Assembly: GCA_000697665.1 (NCBI GenBank) | Contig: KL197709.1 | Span: forward strand, 1,005,700-1,050,538 | Reading direction: 5' to 3' | Source: Jaapia argillacea MUCL 33604 | Taxonomy: Eukaryota > Basidiomycota > Agaricomycetes > Jaapiales > Jaapiaceae | DNA length: 44,839 bases | Part shown: positions 13,210-24,824 of the stretch, in pieces | Position numbering within the stretch: position 1 is the first letter of the stretch | How the letters are laid out: the number at the start of each line of letters is the position of its first letter | The notes under the pieces: generated by a model | What the model was told of the DNA's origin: nothing | The model's input: the letters and a program-made list of their open reading frames with translations, nothing else | Databases searched by the model: none | Translations under genes and position numbers: made by a program

Positions 13210-14898
13210 TTAGTAAAGATCCATCGCGTCGTCTTCGCGAGGTGCAAACGGGATGCACCGCTCCTCTGCGTCCCAGCGCCGTCTCTGCTCCTTGTCGAGA
13301 AACTGTCGCAAGGCGGTAAGGTTGGCACCAGAGAAGGCGTGGAAGCTGTCGTGCATATCCACGACATAGTGCTGTAGGATGGCGGCTACAGTTAGTGAAA
13401 TGAACACTCGAGGTAGAAATGAGGAACACGTACTCCTCGAGGAGTTCGGTCGCAAAAGCGGTTGACGCCCATTCGCTTGAAGGCCGCCACGCCAGTGGCG
13501 TTGAGATGCCGCAACGTGGTCATCCGCCGTAGGAGGAGATGGATGGCGTCGAGGGTGATGTTGTCACAATGAGAAAGGTAGAGTCGCTCTAGTGTTGTAT
13601 TGTGCTCTGCGATGAAGTAAATCGCGTTGTCGGTTATTTTGCGAACGCGAATGAGGTTCATTCGGCGGAGATTAGATAAGGAAGCCAATTCCGTGACTGC
13701 GAGGTCGGTCAAACGGCGGCAATCTAGATGGAGAGTACCTATGAGCAAATGCCGTACAAGGATGGGTGTAATCACATACAAGACAAGTCAACACACCGCA
13801 GCTTCGGACATGAGCGTGCCAGTTTTACGACTGCGTTGTCTGTGATGTTGGACACATGCGAGAGCATCAGGGTGTCTAGATTATCACCCAATCGACACAT
13901 CTTCTCAACGGCTCGGTCCGTAAGAGTAACACATCCCGACAACACTAAGGTTTGCAATCGGGGAGCGTGGTCGATAATGCCCTCAATGGCATCGTCGGTC
14001 AGCTGCACGCAGTGGGACACGTCCAGAAGTCGCAGATTATCGGCAGTGTGGGATAGAAATAAACCAGGGAGCATGTCGAGCCATGATCCGTGCCTGTCCT
14101 CCGTGTCCTCATCCTCATCTCGAGGGGGGTCGGGGGATGTAGATCTGCGTTTGGGAGACGGGAATGCTTTGTCCGACAACTGCGGACAACGAGCCAAACG
14201 TAGTTTCCGGAGATTCCGGGAAAACGTCCATAGGTCACGCAATGATAACGCGGTGAGGAGAGGGAGGTCGGAAAGATCGAGGTCGATGAGGTGAGGAAAG
14301 GTTTTAGCGATGATAGAGACGGAGGGATCCGTCAGACCGACGACGCCGCTCAGCTTCATCCATAAGAGGTCAGAGCATTGCGAGGCAAGCTCGATGACCC
14401 CTACATCCGTGACTTGTCGGCAACCAGTAAGATCTATGCCCTCTAAATTGTTGGCGGTAGACGCTAGTTGGACTAGTGTCCGATCGCTCACGTCCGGAAC
14501 TCCGTGAAACTCTACGGTTTGAAGGTTGGGACAAAACGCGAGAATCTGAGCCAGGCGGTCGTCTGTAACTTCTCCACTATCGTCTCGCTGGAAAACGAGA
14601 TGCCTGACGAAAGGCTGCTCGTCCGCGGTTGGAAGTCGATCAATGATGTGCATCTCGTCGTCGGAACGAGCGCTGGGCCAAAATGTGGGGTAGGAAAAGA
14701 TGTGTTCAGCGAGTCGTTTGCCATTCTTGAGAGATAGTTATACATACTCAGTTTATGGTTCTGGAAGATATGCGGTGCAAAGGCCCAGACCAACCCAACC
14801 TCGCCACGGTCCTGGGATGCAAACCGTGATCGATGATGGTTTGATGCCCAGAAGCTTCCGTCGGATTGAAGTCTCCGCACGTGGAAAAAATCGACCAT
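13210..14898 (-). CDS. Grr1-like leucine-rich-repeat protein (F-box not clearly recognisable)
   Basis: Supported exons in gene order are 14725-13780, 13723-13434 and 13371-13210 (466 codons with stop). A 5' exon 14898-14800 (33 codons, in phase) is only a proposal. The body is a run of AMN1/Grr1-type LRRs, with repeats such as LEGIDLTGCRQVTDVGVIEL and RLQTLVLSGCVTLTDRAVE. A Ser/Pro/acidic insert lies after SDKAFPSP, at the same place as in the Grr1 gene at 20963. The C-terminus (FHAFSGANLTALRQFL) also aligns with that gene (FCVYSGKGVSDLREYL). Known Grr1 proteins are substrate receptors of SCF ubiquitin ligases. Here only a stretch like the end of an F-box (KRLAEHIFSYPTFW) is seen. Either the first half sits in an exon I could not find, or the F-box has decayed. 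Confidence 0.85.
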
Positions 14899-15332
14899 GG
14901 CTGCCTCTTCGACATCCTCCACGTCGACGCCGACGGTGACGGCCTCGACATATCACCCAGTGCCGGTCCCTCCACCATCGCCTGGCCCTTCAAGGCGCAT
15001 CCCTGTAACACCAGGAGTATTGCGCTCCATCTTTGCATCCTCCAGGTCTCTCCTTGAGGAGCGTTCCATATCTCGTGTCGCGTTCTTCAGGTGACACTCG
15101 TCTCCCGATATTTGATGACGAGGCCTGGATGTACTCAGATAAGATTAACTTTGTGTAGATTCACGGGCTTCCTGTTGAGTTGTTTGGCGATCAGTCTCGC
15201 CGCTAGTCGAGGCCGGGGAATAAAGACTGGTGCAGCCTTGCTCGGGGTTGTGTGATAAATAGTGGTTGCTGGGACGATATAATACACATTGCTCCACCCA
15301 TCTGGAACTATAGCCAAAGCCCCAACCAGTTC
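14899..15332. other. Intergenic region upstream of the Grr1-like gene
   Basis: It separates the start of the Grr1-like gene from the stop of the amidohydrolase; both lie on the minus strand. A plus-strand frame beginning at an ATG inside CCATGG at 14897 runs to 15094 with a Ser/Thr/Pro-rich sequence and ends near a GT. No further exon can be joined to it, so I do not call a gene. A missing 5' exon of the Grr1-like gene could also lie here. Confidence 0.45.
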
Positions 15333-18300
15333 TCAAAGCACGTCAACAACCCCCCTCTGCGGGGATAACACTGCAACCACCTTACTGGACAAGTCAAACA
15401 CGCCACCCCCTTCATACGCCACCAAATCAGCTCTGTCATCAAACATGTCTTTTACACCCAGCAATTCCTCCAGATTGGTAGTAGCCAGTGCGAAAGCTTC
15501 CCTTCTATCGATGCGTCCATTCGACTCCAACGCAGCCTAGAAAAATCTAGCATCAGTACATACTACGGTATTTGTAGCTTAATGCACGACTCACCCAACC
15601 CAAGTCGAATCTCGTGTTCTGGACCTGCCAGGCATCACGGACTCCGAGAGCCACCGTCACCTTGTGTTCCAACAGAGTCACCAAAGCGGTATCGTTTGAT
15701 AGCGGGGGACCAGGTAATCTGCCCAAGCCGAGGTTAGTGGCCGATCCGCACTCCACACGTTGAGTTGTAACGTACATCCTGCGGTCATCCCATGTCTCGG
15801 GGAAAGGTCTGGAAGGTATCAGGATGACGCCAACATCAGCTTTTGCAATTTCCCTTGCTAAGAGATGCGCCTCCGATGCCCGTGCGAAAACCATCCTCAT
15901 ATCCGTCCCTCTATTCTCCTCAACTTCTTCTTTCAACTTCAAGAGAGTCGCCATGATATCAGCGCTCGCCACATCGATCACCAACGGGATAGTACCCTAG
16001 AATAAAAATTTGAATTCCAAAAAACGTGGATGAAAGCTGGGACAATCGATTCTGCACGCACCTCGGCAGCTTTCTTGAACCAACGACCGGTCTCGGTGTT
16101 CTTGTCCTCTGCACCCAGCAATAGCCTCCTCAACCCCGCGATCTCCTCGCTAACACTGGGGCCTCTCCGAGGAGCGTACGGAGGAGGTCTGCCAATCGTG
16201 ACGTGCATCGCCGTCATGTCGTTCACGATCGCACCACCCTCCAGAGCATGAGCAGCGCCAGTTCTGAAAGTCGTAGAGATCCCAGAGATGATAGGATAAG
16301 TCCCTCCAAATAGAGTTGTCTTTGACAGCGAGGAGGTTGCAGTGGTTACACCGCTACGGTGAGCGAGACTACGTCCCAACACTCAGCATCAGTGATGTTG
16401 TTGAACGTTAACGCAGAAGCGTCACTCACAGTGCATTCCTCGTACTGAACTGGAGAGCGTCGATTGCCCTGACAATCCCGGCCGTATCCCCGAAAATCTT
16501 GGGGACGTTCTTCACGAAAGGCTCGTATAGCACCCCATCGCCAGTAGATGGCTCCCTCATAATCTCCTCTAATCCTAAAGGCGAGCCGAAAGACATCAAA
16601 CTCGGAGATATGGACCCATTCTTCAAGTCGATAGTCTCAAAAGCTTCCACTCCTGGCCCTCCTTCCTCCAACGAGGATTTGAGGCACTTGGCCTCCGAAC
16701 CAACACACACAACCTTACCACCTTTTACCACAACACTCGCAGGTTCGTCACCAGGAGTAGCCCAGACCTCCTTCAGTTCTCCACCCCGACCCCTCTGCCA
16801 AACCTCCTTCACGTTCACAAAAACAACCTTCCCACTCTCTTTCTTGCCCTCAAGCGGCGGTAAACCCTCCCACTTAACAGCCTCCTCCCTCTCCACATCC
16901 CAACTTGGCACCTCGGGAACCTCTTTCCACTCCTTCCCTTCCTTCCCTTTCCCAACGATCTCACCCTCACCCTCACCAGGTATCTGCAAGATCCCATCAA
17001 TCCAAACCCTAATGGGCGTGGCTCCCAGTTGCAGGGGGTGAGAATCCCAGAGTACGACGTCAGCGTCGGACCCTTCTGAGAGGATGCCAATGCGGTGGGA
17101 GAGACCTGCCGTTATAGCTGGAGTAGAGGTAACGGCGGCGAGGGCGAGGTGTGGTGGAAGGGAGTAATAGTGAGCTTGTTGGGCTTCGTGGAGGAGGTAG
17201 CGAGTTGAGATCACTGGGTGGTCGGTCTGTTTGAAGTAAAGTGTGAGGAAGCTCGCGCGGCCCGGGAGGTGGAGGGAGGCGACTAACCTTCATAACGACG
17301 GGAATCCCGTTATCGGCGAGGACACGCGGGGCAAACTCTGAGCCACGATAGGATTCTCGTTTGTACCTGTTCGATTGTAGTGAGAATTTTGCCTTTCGGG
17401 TAGTCGTCGAATGGCTCACCTATGGTGCGTAGCGAACATCGATATACTCGGTATCCCTCCCCAACTACACACAATGTCAAAGCCGCATCCACCAGGACGA
17501 CATGAGATATGGAGAGGGACTTACGTTCGTTTGAGTACTTCAGGGACGAGCCATGCCTCAGAGGCATGATGGAAAGATGCGATAGGGAATTGGAATTCGT
17601 TCGTCAACTAAGGAGACCTCAGCATCCTCCCAAACTGTTCAACAGCCGGCGCAAAAAGAAACACTCACGCGAACGATATCATCCAAATCCACGGCCTCAT
17701 AACAATGATTCGAAATCTACGTTCCGAGTCAAACCACTTTCAATCAGTGCTGCCACAATAACAAGGTTTCAATAACACCACACACCTTGACCCTCCCTCT
17801 AAGCACATCAACCAACATCTCCCACTTGCCCGCCTCAGGGAACTCTTTCCCTCTCACCTCACTCCACGCACCTTTCTCAACACTAGCACAATATGCATCT
17901 TGCTCAATCTTGATTTTTCGAGCTTCGTTGTATGCTTGTCTTAAAGCCCATATCGAATCCATGCGAGTACCATATTTGCGGAGGTTCTCGCCGCAGGCTT
18001 GTCTGTCGTATCGGAGGTCAGAAGAGGATTTCGGCTGAGGTGTGTGAAGGTAGAGGAACGATAGTCGTACTTCATATGTCTCCACCTAGGTGGAAGTTTC
18101 GGGTCCACTTCACTCCCATTCAACGAATAAGGAGGTTCGACGATCATACTAGTCGGAGAACCCTCTTTCGTCTTCCTCATCTTCATAATAAACGCTTGTC
18201 CACCTACATAATCCATCAATAACACCTCTTTACTTTGCATCAAAGGGGCCTCGGACTAACCGATAGCATTCCCACTCCCAGGTAACACTTGAGTTGAAGT

Positions 18301-19103
18301 GACACCTCCAGCTATGGCGAGACGGAAAGCGTCGTCGTGTGTGTTGAACGCGTCTATTGATCGAAGATAAGGTAGGATAGGTCCGTTTGGAGAGTTGACG
18401 TCGAACGTCCCTATAGGTATAACCAAGCACGCTATCAAGTAGGCTCGGATGAATTGAGTCGAATCAAGATGAACTGACCAGCCATGAAGGGAGCACTCAA
18501 TAACCCAACGTGCGAATGCAAATCCACTACAAAAAAGGTGACTTTAGTCAGTAACATGTATTCCCAAGTGGGGAACGAAAGGTACACACCTAAACCGGGG
18601 GTAACCCACCCACCCTTCGCATCCACCACAACCAACTCCTCCTTCTCCCCTCCCTCCCTCTTACTGACTTCATCCAGAAGTACCCTGGGAACATACCCAA
18701 CAGCCCTAACAACCCCTCCATCCATCAACAAATCACCCCTCACCACCTCCGTCCCATTCCTCGCTCCAGTCCATATCGCAGCGTTCCTGATGAGCGTAGG
18801 TGGTGTGCCGCGTTCATACCGATCCGACGTGTTCCTGTCTTTGAAGTTGGTGTGGAATATACCGGGTGAGGTGAGGAAGTGGGGGGTTGGGGGGAGGGTT
18901 AGGGAGGTGCATTGGGAGAGGATTTGGGGTGCGTTGAGTGGGATTGGTGCTAGGGTTGTGGTGGGGGTTGAAGTGAGGGAACGGTTGGATGTTAGGAAGG
19001 TGAAGAGGCCGATGATGCAGCATAGACCGAGTAGGAATGGTTTCGGCGTTACTTGTCGACCAGGTCGAGGAGAAGGAGACCAAGGCTCGAACTTCTCCGA
19101 CAT
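15333..19103 (-). CDS. Membrane-anchored amidohydrolase-superfamily protein (annotated as CE9 in related fungi)
   Basis: Predicted metal-dependent hydrolase of the amidohydrolase superfamily; fungal relatives are usually labelled carbohydrate esterase family 9 (N-acetylglucosamine-6-phosphate deacetylase-like). About 14 exons code for roughly 1000 residues. The ATG at 19103 gives a short polar N-tail, then a hydrophobic segment (FLLGLCCIIGLFTFLT), a signal anchor that suggests type II topology. After the loop NAAIWTGA comes VDLHSH, whose two histidines (about 175 and 177) are the classic HxH metal ligands. Later conserved parts are THDDAFRLAIAGGVTSTQVL, the RWRHMK-ACGEN region, SFHHASEAW (histidines), TDHPVISTRYL and SDADVVLWD. 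A second amidohydrolase-like half follows (NALLAHRSGVTTATSSL, RILPGPPLSNDTAL). A 57-base intron at the RRI|LPGPP junction can be read through, so annotation may wrongly keep 19 residues there. Confidence 0.9.
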
Positions 19104-19884
19104 TGTAGACAGATATTGATGTCGATGCAAGAATGCAAGCGTTGAAAGGCTCAAAGGCGAGATATAGACAGTCCTAGTCCCTCATGGATTCACCGTGTTC
19201 AAGCCAGGAGGACGCACGGACCAAGAGAGGCACCGGCGAGGTTGCAGACAAGGTTTGGCGCTTGTCAACTTTGTCGCTTCTGAGAGTCATGGGATCTGCG
19301 TGTGGGAGATTAGATTTGCTTGTGGCTGTGTCACCGTCATATACAATCTTTGAATGACGAGCTGGCTCAGGTGTGCAGGGTTCGTGCCTCGCAACGAATC
19401 GATAGGACTACGGAGCCATCGTCCAGCTGCAACCCAACATAAAATCTTCCAAAGGACGGTTCTTTCGTTCTTGAATCCCCCACAAGCTCTGAAGAGAACC
19501 ATCTCACGCTTATCTCGTGAATGGGAGTGACTTCGGCAGCGAAACTTAGAATAGAACATTGGGGAACGAAAACTTCCATAAAGATATATTTGGGATCCAC
19601 AACATGGTATATTGGTACAACCTAGGGCGACAGATGACTGTGTTAGCAAGAAGTGTCTTATGAACTGAGACGCATACGTACAATATGAGGACTCGGAGTG
19701 GACTTGGCATTGACATTAGTGGATACGAGGTTGATATTTGGAAAGTATGTAGTACAAATTGACGTCCTGGGCAAGCGAGTCGGATATTGGTATCGAGGCT
19801 CTAACGAGGGCCACTTAATGCGGCCCTCAGGGAATTGATGATTTTGCAGCGTCGACGAGACGACCGTTATGCTGCCTCGGTGAG
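19104..19884. other. Intergenic region with one suspicious open stretch on the minus strand
   Basis: It lies between the start of the amidohydrolase and the stop of the DUF4050-type gene. On the minus strand a frame ending at 19367 reads like folded protein (about 85 residues, including FMEVFVPQCSILSFAAEV and GRFYVGLQLDDGSVVLSI). It begins at a good acceptor (CGCCCTAG near 19628) and can be joined in phase over a GTACGT donor to a further open stretch reaching about 19880. No in-frame ATG was found, so this is not called as a gene. The amidohydrolase promoter presumably lies near 19110-19300. Confidence 0.4.
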
Positions 19885-20595
19885 TTAATCAGTTCTTATC
19901 TCGATGGGAATCGGTGATATGGGGGTGGATGCCGGTGCTGAGGACGGATGGAGAGGAGTCTGTGGAGGAGCGTCTCCTAAAAAGTCGTCCGTTTCTGGTG
20001 GTGGAGCGGAGCCTTTTGGCCAGGTACCATCTCTTATCCACCCAGCTTGTAAGATTTTTACCTGCACGAAGCCAAATTCAGAATTCGGGATGCATAAACG
20101 AGATCCGATTGTGGATGAAACGCTACGCACAGCATGCCTCAACTCCAAACTCTTCTTTAACTTCCTGCCACTAACCAAACTCTTCCACACGGACTCCAAT
20201 CCCGAGACCCAAATTTCCTCATCACTAACGGCGTTGTCTCTCGCCAAGACATCCTCCAACCTCTGAATGGACGCGCTTGGTGGGGTTCGACTGGGTGAGG
20301 ATGCAGAGTGGCTCAGGTGGTGATATGGTGAGGGAGTCAGCCATATCCGACGACGAGCTTCAAAGTGAGCTGGGCCAGGTGGGGGGAGTTTTGAGGCGTT
20401 TTTCTTGAGGGTATGGAGGAAAGAGGATGGCGGGGAGAAGCGGGAAGGGAGGGGTTTGTGGGGAGGTCGGGGATGAGTGGCGTTGGGAATCGGGATTGGG
20501 TTGGAGGCTGTGTTGCCCAGAGAGATGGATGATGCGCCATTCGCACGTGATGAAGAGCCATTGGGAGCGGGGGGTTGTGGGTGGGTGGGAGGCAT
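19885..20595 (-). CDS. Small protein with probable Gag1-like clamp (DUF4050) domain
   Basis: Two exons, 20595-20131 and 20061-19885, join over a 69-base GTGCGT...CAG intron that can also be read through. They give 213 residues. The N-terminal third is Pro/Ser/Asn-rich. The conserved-looking part runs from FEARRRIWLTPSPYH through EEIWVSGLESVWKSLVSG and SLELRHAVKILQAGWIRDGT. An aromatic WL motif followed by a helix and an LxxGWxxDGxWP-like end resembles fungal DUF4050 proteins, now linked to the TORC1 regulator Gag1. That family call rests on memory of the pattern and is moderate. An alternative start at 20769 adds about 58 residues, or a first exon of 14 residues ending at a GTGAGC donor. The gene is divergent from GRR1 at 20963. 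Confidence 0.7.
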   Translation of the reverse strand: MPPTHPQPPAPNGSSSRANGASSISLGNTASNPIPIPNATHPRPPHKPLPSRFSPPSSFLHTLKKNASKLPPPGPAHFEARRRIWLTPSPYHHLSHSASSPSRTPPSASIQRLEDVLARDNAVSDEEIWVSGLESVWKSLVSGRKLKKSLELRHAVRSVSSTIGSRLCIPNSEFGFVQVKILQAGWIRDGTWPKGSAPPPETDDFLGDAPPQTPLHPSSAPASTPISPIPIEIRTD

Positions 20596-20962
20596 GGGTA
20601 TGTACAGACGGTGGATAGGAAGAAAGGCGAGTGAAAAAGAAGGGTTAGGGTTTTCCAAGAATAGAAGCTGACGTAATGTGGCACAAAGGATCCACGTTGT
20701 GTCCCGTCCCAGCGTCTGTTGCTCACCGAAGCACACCTCCTGCTCCATCCACTTCCGGAACTCGCTCATCCTTGCACAGAGGTCACGGTAGAGTCACCTG
20801 CTCTCCGCACCTGCACTCTATCGTGCGCACGGACCAGCCAGCGACATCCACGAGGCCTATCTTGGCGAACACGTCGTCAATCTCTTGCATTTCACGACAA
20901 CAACGGGAACAACGGGAAACAACAACGACGACGACAACAATAACAGCCACAGTCGCATCGCG
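20596..20962. promoter_or_regulatory. Divergent promoter region between the DUF4050-type gene and GRR1, with CAA/CGA-rich GRR1 leader
   Basis: The 367 bases between two divergent start codons must hold both promoters. Directly before the GRR1 ATG (about 20895-20955) the plus strand is a CAA/CGA/CAG-rich tract with almost no T, as expected for an unstructured 5' leader. No clear TATA box is seen on either side. The ORF that seems to start at 20885 uses TTG, so I do not accept it. Confidence 0.5.
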
Positions 20963-23900
20963 ATGGCACCTTTTAAACCGTCTTCGAGCGCAAAACCAGC
21001 GCAGAAAATGTACAGGTCACCCAGTCCAGCCCAATCATCCACATCGCTCTCGGAAAACGAAGACGACGATGTTAACAAGTCCACCTTTTTCGCCACCGTC
21101 GATCCAGTCGCCATCTCACCCGCTCAGTGGTCTGCACGCAATCAGCATCTCCATCACAACCACTACAACCACCTCCTCGTACCACACAATCATGCGGCCA
21201 CCTCAGCAACTCTCTCCCCAGCTTCCCTCCTTCCCCCAGAACTCCTCATCCACATCCTTAAACACCTCCACTCTCCAAAGGACCTGTATAGTTCAATGCT
21301 AGTCTCACGAGGCTGGTGCGAATGTTCCGTCGAACTCCTCTGGCACAAACCTTCCTTTTCAAATCTCCATACCCTCGTCAGGATGATTCGCATCCTCTCA
21401 TCCCCAAACCAATCATTCACCTACGCCCATTTCATCCGCCGGCTCAACTTCCTCTTCCTCGGCTCAGAACTCACAGATTCCATCTTTACCCGATTCGCCC
21501 AATGCACGAGGTTGGAACGACTTACCCTCCTCAATTGTACCAATTTATCCGATTTCGCCTTGACGAGGGTCTTGCCTTCCTGTCCAAACTTGGTTGCCGT
21601 CGATTTGACGGGTGTGGAAGAAACGACGGATAGAGCGGTTATAGCATTAGCTCTATCGTGTCAACGTTTGCAGGGTATCAACCTCGGAGGCTGCAAGAAA
21701 GTAACCAACAAAGGCGTACTCGCCCTCGCTCGGAACTGTCCTTTACTCAGAAGGGTAAAGCTTAGTGGGGTGGATAGCGTGACGAATGACTCGGTATCGG
21801 CATTGGCGAGGTCATGTCCACTCTTGTTGGAGATTGATCTGAATGGGTGTAAGAGGGTGACGGATGAGGGTATTAGAGACCTCTGGATTTATTCAAGTCA
21901 TATGCGGGAGATGAGGTTGTCGCTTTGTGGCGAGCTCACGGATACCGGTTTCCCCGCCCCGCCAATCCAGGCACAAACTCTGCCCTCATCATCCATCTCC
22001 CAACCTCCCACAACCATCACCGGTCCTCAACCACCAGTGGTCCCACCAAACCCCTTCCCCTTCAACCCTCTCCTCCCAGATGACCTCCCACCCCTTTACC
22101 TCTCCACCTCCTTCGATCACCTCCGCATGCTCGACTTGACAGCCTGCTCCTTCCTCACCGACACAACTCTCGCCGGTGTCATCTCCGTAGCCCCAAAGAT
22201 CCGCAACCTCGTCCTGGCAAAATGTTCAAACATTACAGACGCAGGCGTGGAGAGCATATGTAGATTGGGGAAACATTTGCATTATTTGCATTTGGGGCAT
22301 GCGGTGAATGTTACGGATAGGGGGGTTAAGATGTTGGCGAGATGTTGTACGAGGTTGAGATATATCGATTTGGCTAGTACGTGCCTCCCCCTCCCTCGCT
22401 CCCATCTGAGTTAACACCCCAACTTCCTCGATAATAGATTGCAACCACCTAACAGACCTATCCGTCTTCGAACTCTCCACCCTCCCAAAACTCCGTCGCA
22501 TAGGCCTTGTCCGCGTTCACAACTTGACAGACGAAGCCATCTACGCCCTAGCCGATCGTCACGCCACTCTAGAAAGGATCCACTTGAGTTATTGCGATCA
22601 AATCAGCGTCATCGCGATACATTTCCTGTTGCAAAAGTTGAGAAAGTTGACGCATTTGAGTTTGACGGGTATACCGAGTTTTAGGAGGCCGGAGTTGCAG
22701 AGTTTTTGTAGGAGTCCGCCTCAGGTGTGTTTCTTTTCAACTTGGTTAGGTTTGTGTTCTTGGGGCGCTGATGTATGTGTTGGGGGTTGTTTTGCGATGA
22801 TGGATGTAGGAGTTCAACTCGGCTCAACGTGCTCAATTTTGCGTTTACTCTGGCAAAGGAGTCTCCGATCTCCGGGAATACCTAACGGCACTCTTCAATA
22901 CCATCACGGACGGCGAGACAGTCTATGCAGACGATCAAGACGAAGATGAAGATGGGGAAAATGATAATAGAACTGTTGGGTATACAGTTGCGGCTGAGAC
23001 CGAAGTGGAGGATGATGATGACGAGGATGGGGAAGGAGAGTTTGGGGTCACACCTACTGGTGTGCTCAGACCTGCTGTCTTCCATGTCATGGCAGGTGGG
23101 AATGGGATTGTGGTGCCTAATGGGAATGGGGGTGGAGGAGGGATGGGTAATGTGACGATGGAGAGGGGCAGGACGCATAGGAGTGCTAGGCATCAGCATG
23201 GACATCATCAACATCAGCATGCACCGCACGATCATTCACGCTCGGCACATTCGCATTCGCATTCGAGGAGAAACCAGGTTTCGAATTCGAATTCGGGGCA
23301 TGGGAGGTCGAATGGTGCTGGTGCGACGAGCAGTGCGCAGGCTTATGTGCTTGGGGTACAAGGACCACCGGTGGCGTCTACGTCTACTGGTATCGCGTCG
23401 ACTTCGACAGCTGCACCTGCTCCTCGACACGCCCGACCTGGTGTGGGCGTAGGAGCGGCAGGTGGAGTTAATGGTGGAGGCTTCGGACACGCACCCATCG
23501 TCGAGAGCTCAGCTCCCACTTCGCCTGCTCCTAGTGATAGCAGCTCGACAGGGAACGGTGCAACTTTCTTTCGGGCGTATGAGGGTCAGAGTTCTGGCTC
23601 TGGGAATGGCAATGGCAATGGGGCGGGGGGAACGGCGAGGCCGTTTAGAGGTTCCGGAGGAGGCGGGAGCGGGGCGATAACGCCTGATTTGGTGTTTGCG
23701 GAGATTGGTCATGGGAGGGGGACGAATGGGAATGGGAGTGGGACGTCGATGCATGATGTGATTGCGAGATCTGGGTTGGGTCAGGGTGGTAGTGTGTTTA
23801 GTCGACCGCCTCCCCATGCTATGGCGGTAGACGGAAATGGGAACCCACCAAATGGGTTTGGTGGAAATGGGTATGCGTATGGAAGATATGAGCAGGAGAG

Positions 23901-24348
23901 TGGACCTTCCACTGTACATAGGGAGTATAGAGAGCAGAGGGAGAGATACCAGCAGCAGTATCGAGGTAGAGAGGTTGATCGTGACTCTGGTCCTTCTACT
24001 TCTGCGTTTCCCTCGTCCGCGTACCAAGAACTACAAGATTCGGTCACTTCTGCCCTGGGAGGTGGCGGAGCGTCATCTTCGACATCGCCGAGGACGAATG
24101 GACGGGATGAGGATGGGGGTGAGAGGGAGGGGAATGGAGAAGGGAGGGGAAGGAGTGTGAAGAGGAGTTTGAGGAATACGTTGAATGCTGCGGAACATTA
24201 TGCTAGTTCGTTTTTGTTTGGGCATGGGCATGGGTTTGGGGGCTTTGGGGGTGCTGGGAGGGGTGCTGGTGGATCGGGAGGTGGGATGAGCGCTGGGCCT
24301 TCGGGGAGTGTTGGGCGTGGGCTGGAGGGTGCTGAGGGTGGGCGTTAG
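20963..24348 (+). CDS. GRR1: SCF ubiquitin ligase substrate receptor Grr1 (F-box plus LRRs)
   Basis: Predicted F-box subunit of an SCF E3 ligase; Grr1 in yeasts links nutrient sensing to turnover of cyclins and other proteins. Exons are 20963-22376, 22438-22724 and 22810-24348, giving 1079 residues. The F-box is at about 89-130 (LLPPELLIHILKHL, then SRGWCECSVELLWHKP). About a dozen AMN1-type LRRs follow at roughly 165-540 (for example RLQGINLGGCKKVTNKGVL), with a Pro-rich insert of some 60 residues after GELTDTGFP, typical of fungal Grr1. After the last LRR comes a conserved segment (EFNSAQRAQFCVYSGKG), an acidic stretch, a His-rich stretch around 23190-23260, and a Gly/Asn/Ser-rich tail of over 300 residues. 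The start is the first ATG in frame. A Grr1-like paralog lies 6 kb upstream on the other strand. Confidence 0.95.
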
Positions 24349-24824
24349 TGAGTTGGGTCGTCGTTGTCAGTCGTTGATGGTTAGTTCTTTTCATCATATG
24401 GATTCATCGGGTCACACACACATCCTCCTCTCCTTCCTTTTGCCTTGAGATTGCATGGACTAGGTATACAGTCTCGCTGTCATTCTCTTTCTTCAAAGCT
24501 ATCAATTCATAACGTCCTACTCATGTATATGCCAGTGTACAAAATTTCCCCTCCCCTCTCAGGTGCCATTCATCCTACATAAATACCTTCACGCTTTTTT
24601 TTCTCTCCCATCTTTGTTGCGCATTAAATAAACTGTCGATATCCATGTATTACCATACAACACCCATAGTACAAATCTCTACATACAATCAAGGATCCTA
24701 TCCAAACGATTTGTTACCAGTTGATGTCTCGCAGTTGTAAACTTACCCGCGACGCGCAAACCCCACGGGTCAAGACTCCGCATCTAGCTTACCACCCCCT
24801 TGCACTCATACCTCCTACCGAGCC
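24349..24824. other. Intergenic region between GRR1 and NAA10
   Basis: It holds the 3' region of GRR1 and the 5' region of NAA10, both on the plus strand. The stretch 24410-24660 is rich in pyrimidines and has AT-rich parts such as TGCGCATTAAATAAACTG at about 24618-24635, a possible polyadenylation signal. No open frame worth calling is present. Confidence 0.45.

Noticed and set aside
16499-17041. 180-codon plus-strand frame
   Set aside because: It is antisense to a clearly coding, unspliced exon of the amidohydrolase; Ser/Pro-rich by codon mirroring.
23509-24027. 172-codon minus-strand frame
   Set aside because: It mirrors the repetitive Gly/Asn tail of GRR1 and has no independent support.
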